Shown in pieces: positions 52,201 through 60,190 of a stretch of 64,000 bases of DNA. Within the stretch, counting starts at the first letter, position 1; each line of letters starts with the position of its first letter. The translations under genes and the position numbers were made by a program. This stretch comes from Bacteroidia bacterium (GTDB lineage Bacteria; Bacteroidota; Bacteroidia; SXHM01), in NCBI GenBank assembly GCA_022072225.1, contig JAJVIC010000017.1, forward strand, positions 1 through 64,000, read 5' to 3'. The notes beneath the pieces are model-generated. The model had not been told where the DNA came from. It was given only the letters and a program-made list of their open reading frames with translations, and did no database searches.

Positions 52201-52623
52201 CTATTTTCTAATGAATTTTCTGGCTAAGAACAATGAACTGTAAACTAAAATTGTGAATGCCAGTATTCCCAGCCACAGAAATGGATTTCGTAAAATAATA
52301 CTGAAATCAACCTGCCCTTTTGCCTTGCATATAGCCTGCCCCTCAACACCGGGAGGCAGATACGGAACAAGGCCTTCACAACACGCACTTTCATCCCATA
52401 CATAGTTACCTTCGGCAACACAATAAGGCATATCGAAATACTCTTTGCCGCAACGTTTGTTATTAAAATCATCTATCAGGCATTTAGTATCGTCAGGCAA
52501 CACCACGCTATCGCCTTCTATGCGGTAGCCACGCTGCATAACCTCTTTATAATAGGGATCTATCATGGCAGAGATATCCATTGTGCACAAAAGAAAAACA
52601 AAGAGAACGGATGCAGACTTCAT
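52201..52623 (-). CDS. small membrane-anchored Cys-rich protein, unknown function
   Basis: With the ATG at 52623 this is a 140-residue protein with a signal peptide (about 1-19), a region with seven cysteines (including KRCGKEYF, MPYCVAE, SACCEG and QAICKA) and one C-terminal transmembrane segment (about 112-133) followed by a basic tail. The cysteines probably form disulfides in the periplasm. It has a TACTTTTG promoter box just upstream. No family is recognised. Confidence 0.7.
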   Translation of the reverse strand: MKSASVLFVFLLCTMDISAMIDPYYKEVMQRGYRIEGDSVVLPDDTKCLIDDFNNKRCGKEYFDMPYCVAEGNYVWDESACCEGLVPYLPPGVEGQAICKAKGQVDFSIILRNPFLWLGILAFTILVYSSLFLARKFIRK

Positions 52624-52629
52624 GGAAGT

Positions 52630-52637
52630 CAAAAGTA
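52630..52637 (-). promoter_or_regulatory. -7 element of the Cys-rich protein gene
   Basis: TACTTTTG fits TAnnTTTG and ends six bases before the ATG at 52623, again nearly leaderless. Confidence 0.4.
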
Positions 52638-52649
52638 GAAAAATCGGTT

Positions 52650-53330
52650 CTACTTCAGCTTATCTTTAAACACCTCTTTAAACTTCTCTACCTTGGGTTG
52701 AATAACATAGGTGCAGTAAGGCTCGCTGCCATTAAGGTTAAAATAATCCTGATGATAGTTTTCGGCACGGTAAAACTCAGTGAAACCCACAATTTCGGTT
52801 ACAATCGGTTTGGCAAATGCACCCGAAGCATCCAGTTTCTTTTTATAGCCTTCGGCTAATTGTTTTTGCTGCTCGTTGTGATAAAAAATGGAAGAGCGGT
52901 ATTGGGTGCCTATGTCGTTGCCCTGCCTGTTCAGGGTTGTTGGATCGTGGGTTTTCCAGAAAACTTCTAAAAGTTCTTCAAAAGAGATAACAGCAGGGTC
53001 GTAAACAATCTGCAATACCTCGGCATGTCCGGTAATTCCGGCACATACGTCTTTATACGTGGGGTTCTTTACGTGTCCGCCCGAATAGCCGCTTACAGCA
53101 CTGTAAACGCCTTTCAGGTTTTGAAAAATAGCTTCGGTACACCAGAAGCAGCCGTTTCCAAAGGTTGCGGTATCCATGTTTGCTGTTAATTGAGTTTCCA
53201 TAGTTATTTCATTATGAGCGATTTCTTTATTTTCACTTTTATCAGCCGAAGCGCAGGATGAGGGGATAATGCCAATCAGCAGCAGACAAATGTTTAATGT
53301 TTGATGTTTAATGTTTAATGTAGAGTACAT
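52650..53330 (-). CDS. msrA: peptide methionine-(S)-sulfoxide reductase, exported lipoprotein form
   Basis: This 226-residue enzyme reduces methionine-S-sulfoxide. The catalytic motif GCFWCTEAIF lies near residue 60, followed by SGYSGGHVKNPTY and TGHAEVLQIVYDP; the C-terminal FNRNGS-like NLNGSEPYCTYV holds a recycling Cys candidate. The N-terminal 30 residues are a lipoprotein signal with SSC as the modified Cys, so the enzyme should be in the periplasm. The first 16 codons are largely heptamer repeats. Confidence 0.94.
   Translation of the reverse strand: MYSTLNIKHQTLNICLLLIGIIPSSCASADKSENKEIAHNEITMETQLTANMDTATFGNGCFWCTEAIFQNLKGVYSAVSGYSGGHVKNPTYKDVCAGITGHAEVLQIVYDPAVISFEELLEVFWKTHDPTTLNRQGNDIGTQYRSSIFYHNEQQKQLAEGYKKKLDASGAFAKPIVTEIVGFTEFYRAENYHQDYFNLNGSEPYCTYVIQPKVEKFKEVFKDKLK
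53291..53325 (-). repeat. heptanucleotide repeat in the msrA signal sequence
   Basis: On the plus strand: TGTTTAA, TGTTTGA, TGTTTAA, TGTTTAA, TGTAGAG. They encode residues 2 to about 13 of MsrA. Confidence 0.8.
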
Positions 53331-53386
53331 GCTTTTGAAGTATTAATGCTCTTCAATTATTAAACAACAATCAAAAATAAAAAATG

Positions 53387-54112
53387 TTAAGCGAAGCCTC
53401 TTTCTTTTTTTATCTGCTGAAAGGCATCGTTTACTTTCTGAAACTTTTCGTTGGCTGCCTTCTGAAATTCTTCACCCAAATGACTTACTTTATCGGGATG
53501 ATATTTAACGGCCATTCTGCGGTAGGCTTTTTTCACTTCCTCGTCAGTTGCTTCGGGTTCAATTTCCAGTATGTGGTAAGCCGCTTTACGGTCTTTAACA
53601 AACATGGCTTTAATAGAACCAAAGTCGGCATCGCTGATACCGAGGTAGGCGGCAATCTGCTCAATAACCTTTACTTCTGAGGGATGCACTTCACCATCGG
53701 CCATTGAAATACCGAACAGGTAATGCAGCAACTGAAGGCGCGAAGGATGGTCAATGTGTTGTTTTATCTGCAAACAAACATCGCGCAGCGGAATATCCTG
53801 TTTCAGAATTTCGCGCAGCACCAACATTTGCTCTCTGGCATAATGCGCACCAAACTGACGAAGAAAAAAAGCTTTTACAAAATCCAGCTCGGCTTTAAGG
53901 ATACGGTCATCGGCCTTCATTACTGCGGCCGTAAGCACCAGTAAACTGGCAGCAAAATCGCCCGAGCGCGAAGTGCCTACCCTCCTGCCCTGCTGAACGG
54001 TTACCTCTTCGGCATTATCGTAAACCGAGCCCAGTACAAAACCAAGAATACCGCCAATAGGTCCGCCAAAAGCCCATCCCAGACCACCTGCAAGCCACTT
54101 ACCGTATTTCAT
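53387..54112 (-). CDS. DjlA-like TerB/DnaJ-domain protein
   Basis: This 241-residue protein starts with a Gly-rich membrane-anchoring segment (about 8-30; AGGLGWAFGGPIGGILGFVLG), followed by a TerB-like helical domain (about 50-165) and a C-terminal J domain (about 175-241; YHILEIEPEATDEEVKKAY, then the HPD motif in KYHPDKVSH). The J domain would recruit DnaK. It is the downstream gene of a pair with a lipoprotein gene: the lipoprotein stop and its start codon are adjacent. Confidence 0.92.
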   Translation of the reverse strand: MKYGKWLAGGLGWAFGGPIGGILGFVLGSVYDNAEEVTVQQGRRVGTSRSGDFAASLLVLTAAVMKADDRILKAELDFVKAFFLRQFGAHYAREQMLVLREILKQDIPLRDVCLQIKQHIDHPSRLQLLHYLFGISMADGEVHPSEVKVIEQIAAYLGISDADFGSIKAMFVKDRKAAYHILEIEPEATDEEVKKAYRRMAVKYHPDKVSHLGEEFQKAANEKFQKVNDAFQQIKKERGFA

Positions 54113-54607
54113 TTACTCTTTTGTCCAGCTGATTGATTCTGCACCGTACTCAGGACTTTTCATTGAAGATGCAACTTGTTTGCGAAGTGCTTCAGTTGAT
54201 GTAACTGCATCAACACCTCCGTCTAACAACGATACATCGCAAGTAACCATGGTGCCATTTCCGATTTCTTTAATCATATAGTGATAATATTTTTCTTCAT
54301 TCTCGGGTTTAAAAAATAAAAATGTTTTACCTTCAAGCTCTGTAACCCATCCTGTTAAATTATCGGTTTCAAGCGCATACATTTCGCCTCTTTCCAATAC
54401 AGTTACTTTGTAGCTGTTATCATCATTCTTTTCAAATTTCACTTTCAGAACTTCTGCTTCGGGCGAATCGCTTACCCATGTTCCCAAAAGGTCTTTGTTT
54501 ATTTTCTCTGTTCCCGTAACACCAAGCGGATAATCTATACCAACCGGACAACCGTAAAAGGTTGTAATTACAAGAATAAATATCGACAAGTGAAGCAACT
54601 TTTTCAT
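54113..54607 (-). CDS. putative lipoprotein, unknown function
   Basis: This 164-residue protein has a lipoprotein signal (ITTFYGC, Cys20) and a mostly beta-structured mature domain with LLGTWVSDSPEAEVLKVKFE and KTFLFFKPE, a pattern like lipocalin-type or META-like small domains but not recognised. It is probably periplasmic. Its stop codon directly abuts the start codon of the TerB/DnaJ gene. Confidence 0.7.
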   Translation of the reverse strand: MKKLLHLSIFILVITTFYGCPVGIDYPLGVTGTEKINKDLLGTWVSDSPEAEVLKVKFEKNDDNSYKVTVLERGEMYALETDNLTGWVTELEGKTFLFFKPENEEKYYHYMIKEIGNGTMVTCDVSLLDGGVDAVTSTEALRKQVASSMKSPEYGAESISWTKE

Positions 54608-54630
54608 TAGTATGTTGTTTTAAGTTTGAG

Positions 54631-54638
54631 CAAATGTA
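54631..54638 (-). promoter_or_regulatory. -7 element upstream of the lipoprotein gene
   Basis: TACATTTG on the minus strand fits TAnnTTTG and ends 23 bases before the start at 54607. Confidence 0.4.
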
Positions 54639-54711
54639 GAACAAATATTCGGGCTAATTAAAACAGAAAGCACAGAATTAAAATTTATTTTCGTCTATAC
54701 TTTCAGGTAAT

Positions 54712-54741
54712 TTGTCTAAACAATACGTTTTGTTATATTTG
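54712..54741 (+). promoter_or_regulatory. promoter of the T9SS propeller gene
   Basis: TTG at 54712-54714 (within TTTG) and TATATTTG at 54734-54741 are exactly 19 bases apart, a full match to the Bacteroidota promoter. The ATG lies 11 bases downstream. Confidence 0.7.
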
Positions 54742-54752
54742 CAACCTTTATT

Positions 54753-56015
54753 ATGTATAAGCACTCCTTAGTAGTATTTCTTTTCACCCTGCTGTCAGGC
54801 AATTTACAAAGTCAGAATTGGATAATTTACAACACCCAAAACTCGGGCCTACCTGCCAACGAGGTTTTGTGTGTTGCACAGGATGACGATAACAATAAAT
54901 GGATAGGCACCTACTGGGGCGGTGTGGCAAAATTTACCAACACCCAATGGACCGTTTATACCGACACCAATTCGGCCATGCCGCATTATTCGGTCAGGGC
55001 AATTGCAATTGACGAAGACAACACTAAATGGTTTGGCACTCCGGCAGGCGTTGTAAAATTTGACGGAAGCAACTTTACAATTTACAACACCACCAACTCT
55101 CCCTTGCCCTCCGATTTTGTTAACCTTATTCGGGTTGATGAGGATGACAATGTCTGGGTTGGCACCAACAACGGCCTTGCAAAATATGACGGACAGGATT
55201 GGGAAGTTTTTACTACTTCCAATTCAGATATTCCCAGCAACTACATTCAAAGTCTTGAAATTGATGATGACGACAACCTGTGGATTGGCACCTATGCAGG
55301 CCTTGTATTTTATAACACGAATGATGACGAATGGGAAATTTTCAACACCTCCAACTCACCCATTGAAGACAACACCATTTACGCAATTGGAATTACCAAC
55401 AACAATAAAATATGGATACGCACGTTTTCTGAAGTTGCCCGTTACAACGGAAGCAACTGGCAGATTTACGACCAATATACATTGGGACTTCCCAACAGCT
55501 TTACCCGAACCATACCAAAAACAGAAGCAAACACCTTATGGGTTGGCGGAGATGAAGGCTTAGTAGAATTGCATACAAATCAAGGAACGATTGACAGTGC
55601 TACTTATTTTAATTCTTTCAATTCGGGTTTACCCAACAATGGTGTAATTACGCTGTTTGCCGATGAGCAGAAAAATCTTTGGGCAGGTGTATCGTTGGGC
55701 AACCTTGCTGTTTACAATCCTGACGGTGTTGACCTTACTTCCGTAAACGAGCAACTCACAGCCGGTTTTTCATTGTATCCCAATCCTGCTGATGAATTCA
55801 GCAACTTGGAATTTGAGTTAGCTAACAATGAAAACATTCTGTTCGAAGCCTTTGATTTATCGGGAAGAAAAATTCTGCCTGATGCAGTGAAATCATTTCA
55901 CTCAGGTAATAACCGCTACCGTTTTCAAACAGCTACACTAACCAACGGAATTTATTTCCTTAAACTCTCAGCCGGTGAGCGTTCTTCGGTGGTTAGGTTT
56001 ATCGTAAACCGATGA
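54753..56015 (+). CDS. secreted two-component-regulator-type propeller protein with T9SS tail (paralogue)
   Basis: This 420-residue protein has a signal peptide (1-20, ending NLQSQ), then repeated propeller units such as WIIYNTQNSGLPANEV, NKWIGTYWGGVAKF and NVWVGTNNGLAKYDG (to about residue 325). A type A tail follows (LYPNPADEFSNL, DLSGRKI, final RFIVNR). It is a paralogue of the protein at 19739-20986. It overlaps the downstream Rieske gene by four bases. Confidence 0.88.
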   Translation: MYKHSLVVFLFTLLSGNLQSQNWIIYNTQNSGLPANEVLCVAQDDDNNKWIGTYWGGVAKFTNTQWTVYTDTNSAMPHYSVRAIAIDEDNTKWFGTPAGVVKFDGSNFTIYNTTNSPLPSDFVNLIRVDEDDNVWVGTNNGLAKYDGQDWEVFTTSNSDIPSNYIQSLEIDDDDNLWIGTYAGLVFYNTNDDEWEIFNTSNSPIEDNTIYAIGITNNNKIWIRTFSEVARYNGSNWQIYDQYTLGLPNSFTRTIPKTEANTLWVGGDEGLVELHTNQGTIDSATYFNSFNSGLPNNGVITLFADEQKNLWAGVSLGNLAVYNPDGVDLTSVNEQLTAGFSLYPNPADEFSNLEFELANNENILFEAFDLSGRKILPDAVKSFHSGNNRYRFQTATLTNGIYFLKLSAGERSSVVRFIVNR

Positions 56016-56368
56016 AGAAACAAACACGCGTTCAGATTTTTTCGTCAGCCGAAGAAATGGAAAACCGTGTGGACATGAATGGTGCCGAACGCATCAAAGC
56101 AGGACGCAAAACGCTCTGCATTGCCCGCAATGAAAACGGATTTTACGCACTGGACGATGAATGTCCGCATCAGGGTGCATCCCTGGCTAAAGGATTTTGC
56201 AACAACGATGGCGAGCTTATTTGTCCCTGGCATCATCACCCTTTTGATGTAAAAACAGGCAAAGGGCGTGGCGAATACGTTGATGTTTACCCCCTGGAAA
56301 TAACGGATAAAGGTGTGTTTGTAGTGCTTCCTCAAAGTGCCTGGGACCTGTTCAGCGACTTGTTTTAA
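56012..56368 (+). CDS. Rieske [2Fe-2S] protein
   Basis: This 118-residue cytoplasmic protein has the complete cluster motif: Cys51 and His53 (DECPHQGAS) and Cys71 and His74 (LICPWHHHPFD). It is a small electron-transfer or NirD-like ferredoxin, and its partner is unknown. It starts inside the stop codon of the propeller gene (four-base overlap), so it is translationally coupled to a secreted protein, which is odd. Confidence 0.9.
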   Translation: MKKQTRVQIFSSAEEMENRVDMNGAERIKAGRKTLCIARNENGFYALDDECPHQGASLAKGFCNNDGELICPWHHHPFDVKTGKGRGEYVDVYPLEITDKGVFVVLPQSAWDLFSDLF

Positions 56369-56417
56369 AAATAATGCTTTTCTTCGCGGCTGAATTTCTC
56401 AATCAAAGCACTATAAT

Positions 56418-57422
56418 TTGAGGCTACATTTACCATTCTTAATTCTTAATTCTGCATTCTTAATACTGCTCACAGCCTGCTCACGCCTGCCCATTAACTC
56501 CGCCTTCGAGACCAAACAAATAAACGTTGGCCCCGGACCTGAAGACATGGTGGTTGACAGCACCGAAGGAACGCAACGCCTCTTGGTTTCGTGCAACGAA
56601 AGAAGGTCGGACACCATTTTCGGTGAAATTTATGAAGTGAAACTCGGTGATAATTCGGTTCGCATTATTCCGCGCATTCATACACCGGAAGATATCGTTT
56701 TCAATCCGCACGGAATAGATATTAAAACACTTAACGGAGTAACAAGGCTCTATGCCATTTCGCACAACGATGCCAAACAACGCCACACCATTGTGGTTTA
56801 TCGTGTGTATGCCGACAGTCTTGTGTACGAAACACTTTACGAAAATCAGGCGGCAATGAATACACCCAACGACCTTGCCGTTACCGAAAAGGGTGATATT
56901 TATGTAAGCAACGATGCCGGAAAACGAGGCAGCGTTTGGGAACAACTCTGGAAGCTGAAACGCAGCAATGTGGTATTTTACGATGCGGAATTAAAACTGT
57001 GGAAAAAGGTTGCCGATGGTTTGGTTTACGCCAATGGCGTTGAAGTGGACGACACCTGCGTGTATGTTGCCACCTCGCGCAGCAACAAATTATTCTCTTA
57101 TAAACGCGAAGCAGACGGCAACCTGAGTAACCGCAGAATATTGGTTGAAGTGCCGGGACAGGACAATATTATTTTTAATGGCGATGAACTTATTTTCACC
57201 TCGCACCCCAACATGATGAAGTTTCTGAAACACGTAAAATCATCAGAAAAAAAATCGCCATCGCAGGTGCACAGCTTCAACCGCAAAACCGGTGAATACA
57301 AACTCTTGTTTACCGATGACGGCTACCGCATCAGCGCATCATCTACCGCGCTGATTGTTGGAGATAAACTCTACATCTCGCAGGTTTTTGACCCGTATCT
57401 TTTAGAAGTAAAACTGAAATAA
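56418..57422 (+). CDS. lipoprotein with arylesterase/SMP-30-like beta-propeller
   Basis: There is no ATG for the N-terminus. A TTG at 56418 gives 334 residues with a lipoprotein signal (LPFLILNSAFLILLTAC), whose core is a heptamer repeat. The mature part is a six-bladed propeller like paraoxonase/arylesterase or SMP-30: DIVFNPHGIDIKT, TPNDLAVTEKGDIYVSN, YANGVEVDDTCVYVATSRSN and GQDNIIFNGDEL. It would act on lactones or esters in the periplasm. It abuts the alaS stop codon with no gap. Confidence 0.83.
   Translation: MRLHLPFLILNSAFLILLTACSRLPINSAFETKQINVGPGPEDMVVDSTEGTQRLLVSCNERRSDTIFGEIYEVKLGDNSVRIIPRIHTPEDIVFNPHGIDIKTLNGVTRLYAISHNDAKQRHTIVVYRVYADSLVYETLYENQAAMNTPNDLAVTEKGDIYVSNDAGKRGSVWEQLWKLKRSNVVFYDAELKLWKKVADGLVYANGVEVDDTCVYVATSRSNKLFSYKREADGNLSNRRILVEVPGQDNIIFNGDELIFTSHPNMMKFLKHVKSSEKKSPSQVHSFNRKTGEYKLLFTDDGYRISASSTALIVGDKLYISQVFDPYLLEVKLK
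56435..56462 (+). repeat. heptanucleotide repeat in the arylesterase-like signal sequence
   Basis: Four units in register: ATTCTTA, ATTCTTA, ATTCTGC, ATTCTTA. They encode the hydrophobic core of the signal peptide. Confidence 0.82.
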
Positions 57423-60035
57423 TCAGTTCAGAAATTTCTTCGCAGCTTCCAGCGCCTTCTCTAATCCTTTAGCTTCCGTTCCGCCTGCCGTAGCAAAGAA
57501 AGGTTGGCCGCCACCGCCTCCGTTTATTTCTTTGGCAAGTTCTTTTACAATGTTACCTGCATGTAGTTTTTTGTCCTTCACAAGGTTGTCGCTCACAGCA
57601 ACAAACAATTGCGGCTTGCCTGAAACCTCCGCACCCAGAACAATAAACGTATTGTCTGGCTGCTTCAATTCAAAGCACAGGTCTTTAATAGCTGCTCCTG
57701 AATCAAGATTTACTTTTTGGAAAATGAATCTTATTCCGTTTTGGGTAGTTGCTGCGGCAAGCAATTCTGTTTTGAGTGATTTTGCTTTTTCACGATACAG
57801 ACTTTCCACTTGTTTTTGCAAGTCGTTGTTTTGCTCGCTCAGCTGCTGAACCGATTTAACTAAATCAGCAGGATTTTTTAATAAAGCACTTACCTCGGCT
57901 ATCAGTTTCAGTTTGTTCTTAAAAAACTCTTCGGCTTTTACGGCTGTGATGGCTTCAATTCTGCGCACACCGGCAGCAATGGCACTTTCGGATGTAATTT
58001 TAAACATCCCGATTTGTCCGGTAGCTTTTACATGTGTACCTCCGCAAAGCTCTATCGAGAAGTTTTTATCCATCGTTACTACGCGCACAATATCGCCATA
58101 CTTTTCGCCAAACAAAGCCATTGCGCCCAGCTTACGGGCATCATCAATAGGCATTTGTTTTATTTCAACGGCAATGTTCTCACGTATTTTCTCGTTTACA
58201 ATGGCCTCTATCTTTTCAATTTCTTCGTCCGTAACTTTTGCAAAGTGCGAAAAGTCGAAACGCAGATACTCGTCATTTACCAACGAACCTTTTTGCTCCA
58301 CATGTTTGCCCAACACCTGTTTCATAGCAGCATGCAGCAGGTGTGTTGCACTGTGGTTGTTGGCGGTAAGTAAGCGTTTATTCGTATTTACACTTGCCTT
58401 AAAACTGCCTTCCATTTTCACCGGGAGTTTATCCGCAAAATGAATAATCAGGTTGTTTTCTTTCTTGGTGTCGGTGATAAAAATTTTGTCGTTTCCGTTT
58501 TCAAGAACACCTGTATCACCCACCTGTCCTCCACTCTCGGCATAAAAAGGCGTTTTATCAAACACCAACTGAAACTGCTCTTTGCCTTTGCTTTTTACTT
58601 TGCGGTATTTGGCAACCTGCACATCTGTTTCCAGGAAATCATAACCGATAAACTCTTCTTCGGTGGTTTCATTTAATACTACCCAATCATCGGTATCAAC
58701 TGCTGCGGCAGCGCGTGAGCGGGTTTTCTGCTCCTGCAGGTTTTCTTCAAAAACTTTCATATCCACTTCCAGCTTATTCTCGCGGGCAAGCAGGTCGGTT
58801 AGGTCAATCGGGAAACCATAGGTATCAAATAACTCAAAAGCAAACTTTCCGTCAATGATTGTTCCTTTTAAAGTTTTGCGGTATTCATCAAAACGCAGAA
58901 TTCCGTTGCCCAAAGTTTTAAGAAATGAGTTTTCTTCTTCGCGAATTACCTTCTTTATCAATTCTTCTTGCGATTTCAATTCGGTAAAGGTGTCGCCCAT
59001 TTTAGCCACCAACACCGGAACCAAGTCGCACAGGAAAGGCTCTTTAAAATTTAAAAAGCTGTAGCCGTAACGTACCGCTCTGCGCAAAATTCTGCGGATA
59101 ACATATCCTGCTTTGTTGTTGGAAGGCAATTGTCCGTCAGCAATGGCAAAAGAAATAGCGCGAAGATGGTCGGCTATTACGCGCATGGCAATGTCGGTTT
59201 TCGCATCACTTTGCTTGTAGTCAATTCGCGAGCGGATAGAAATAGTCTTGATTATATCCTGAAAAATATCGCTGTCGTAATTGCTTTGTTTGCCTTGCAA
59301 TACCATGCACAAACGCTCAAAACCCATTCCGGTATCAACGTGCTGCGCAGGCAATTTCTCAAGACTGCCATCTGCCTTGCGGTTGAACTCCATGAATACG
59401 TTGTTCCATATTTCAATCACATGCGGATGGCTGGCGTTTACCAATGATTTGCCGTCAACCTTTTTGCGCTCTTCATCACTACGTATGTCCACATGAATTT
59501 CGGAACATGGGCCGCAGGGACCGGTATCGCCCATTTCCCAAAAATTGTCTTTCTTATTTCCGTTGATGATGCGGTCTTCGGCAATAAACTGTTTCCAGTA
59601 ATTGTATGAATCGGTATCGTAGTCCAGATTATCATCCTTGCTACCTTCAAACACGGTAACGTAAAGGCGGTCTTTGTCAATTTTGTAAACTTCGGTTAGC
59701 AGCTCCCAAGCCCAGGCAATAGCATCTTTCTTAAAGTAATCGCCAAAACTCCAGTTGCCCAACATCTCAAACATTGTATGGTGATAGGTATCAACACCCA
59801 CTTCTTCCAAATCATTGTGTTTGCCGGAAACACGCAGGCATTTTTGTGTATCAGCCACCCGTTTAAATTTAGCAGGTGCGTTGCCAAGAAAAATATCCTT
59901 GAACTGGTTCATCCCTGCGTTGGTAAACATCAAAGTAGGGTCGTTTTTAATAACCATAGGCGCAGAGGGCACTATTTCATGTCCTTTTGAGCGGAAAAAG
60001 TCGAAAAATTGTTGGCGGATTTGATTGGAATTCAT
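57423..60035 (-). CDS. alaS: alanine--tRNA ligase
   Basis: This 870-residue enzyme charges tRNA-Ala. It has the class II catalytic core (residues 1-350; FRSKGHEIVPSAPMVIKNDPT, then YHHTMFEMLGNWSFGDYF), the tRNA-recognition region, the editing domain with HSATHLLHAAM (HxxxH) near residue 560 and CGGTHVKATG near residue 665, and a C-terminal DHHA1 region ending GGGGGQPFFATAGGT. Complete and normal. Its stop codon abuts that of the arylesterase-like gene. Confidence 0.98.
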   Translation of the reverse strand: MNSNQIRQQFFDFFRSKGHEIVPSAPMVIKNDPTLMFTNAGMNQFKDIFLGNAPAKFKRVADTQKCLRVSGKHNDLEEVGVDTYHHTMFEMLGNWSFGDYFKKDAIAWAWELLTEVYKIDKDRLYVTVFEGSKDDNLDYDTDSYNYWKQFIAEDRIINGNKKDNFWEMGDTGPCGPCSEIHVDIRSDEERKKVDGKSLVNASHPHVIEIWNNVFMEFNRKADGSLEKLPAQHVDTGMGFERLCMVLQGKQSNYDSDIFQDIIKTISIRSRIDYKQSDAKTDIAMRVIADHLRAISFAIADGQLPSNNKAGYVIRRILRRAVRYGYSFLNFKEPFLCDLVPVLVAKMGDTFTELKSQEELIKKVIREEENSFLKTLGNGILRFDEYRKTLKGTIIDGKFAFELFDTYGFPIDLTDLLARENKLEVDMKVFEENLQEQKTRSRAAAAVDTDDWVVLNETTEEEFIGYDFLETDVQVAKYRKVKSKGKEQFQLVFDKTPFYAESGGQVGDTGVLENGNDKIFITDTKKENNLIIHFADKLPVKMEGSFKASVNTNKRLLTANNHSATHLLHAAMKQVLGKHVEQKGSLVNDEYLRFDFSHFAKVTDEEIEKIEAIVNEKIRENIAVEIKQMPIDDARKLGAMALFGEKYGDIVRVVTMDKNFSIELCGGTHVKATGQIGMFKITSESAIAAGVRRIEAITAVKAEEFFKNKLKLIAEVSALLKNPADLVKSVQQLSEQNNDLQKQVESLYREKAKSLKTELLAAATTQNGIRFIFQKVNLDSGAAIKDLCFELKQPDNTFIVLGAEVSGKPQLFVAVSDNLVKDKKLHAGNIVKELAKEINGGGGGQPFFATAGGTEAKGLEKALEAAKKFLN

Positions 60036-60121
60036 TGGTTTTATACTGCGACTAATCGTTAAAAAGTGTGAACGGGGCTAAAGTTTATGTTATTGGAATG
60101 TAAAGTTTTCTATCTTAGCGG

Positions 60122-60163
60122 GCTTTTCGATAGATGACCATTGACAAATATCCATCGAAAAGC
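60122..60163. repeat. inverted repeat between alaS and the M23 peptidase gene
   Basis: GCTTTTCGAT (60122-60131) and ATCGAAAAGC (60154-60163) are perfectly complementary with 22 bases between them. It may be a hairpin in the leader of the peptidase transcript or an operator. Confidence 0.55.
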
Positions 60164-60190
60164 GCGCAAAAATAATCAAAACAGCGTATC

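Noticed and set aside
57913-58443. Plus-strand frames inside alaS
   Set aside because: Shadows of the alaS coding sequence.
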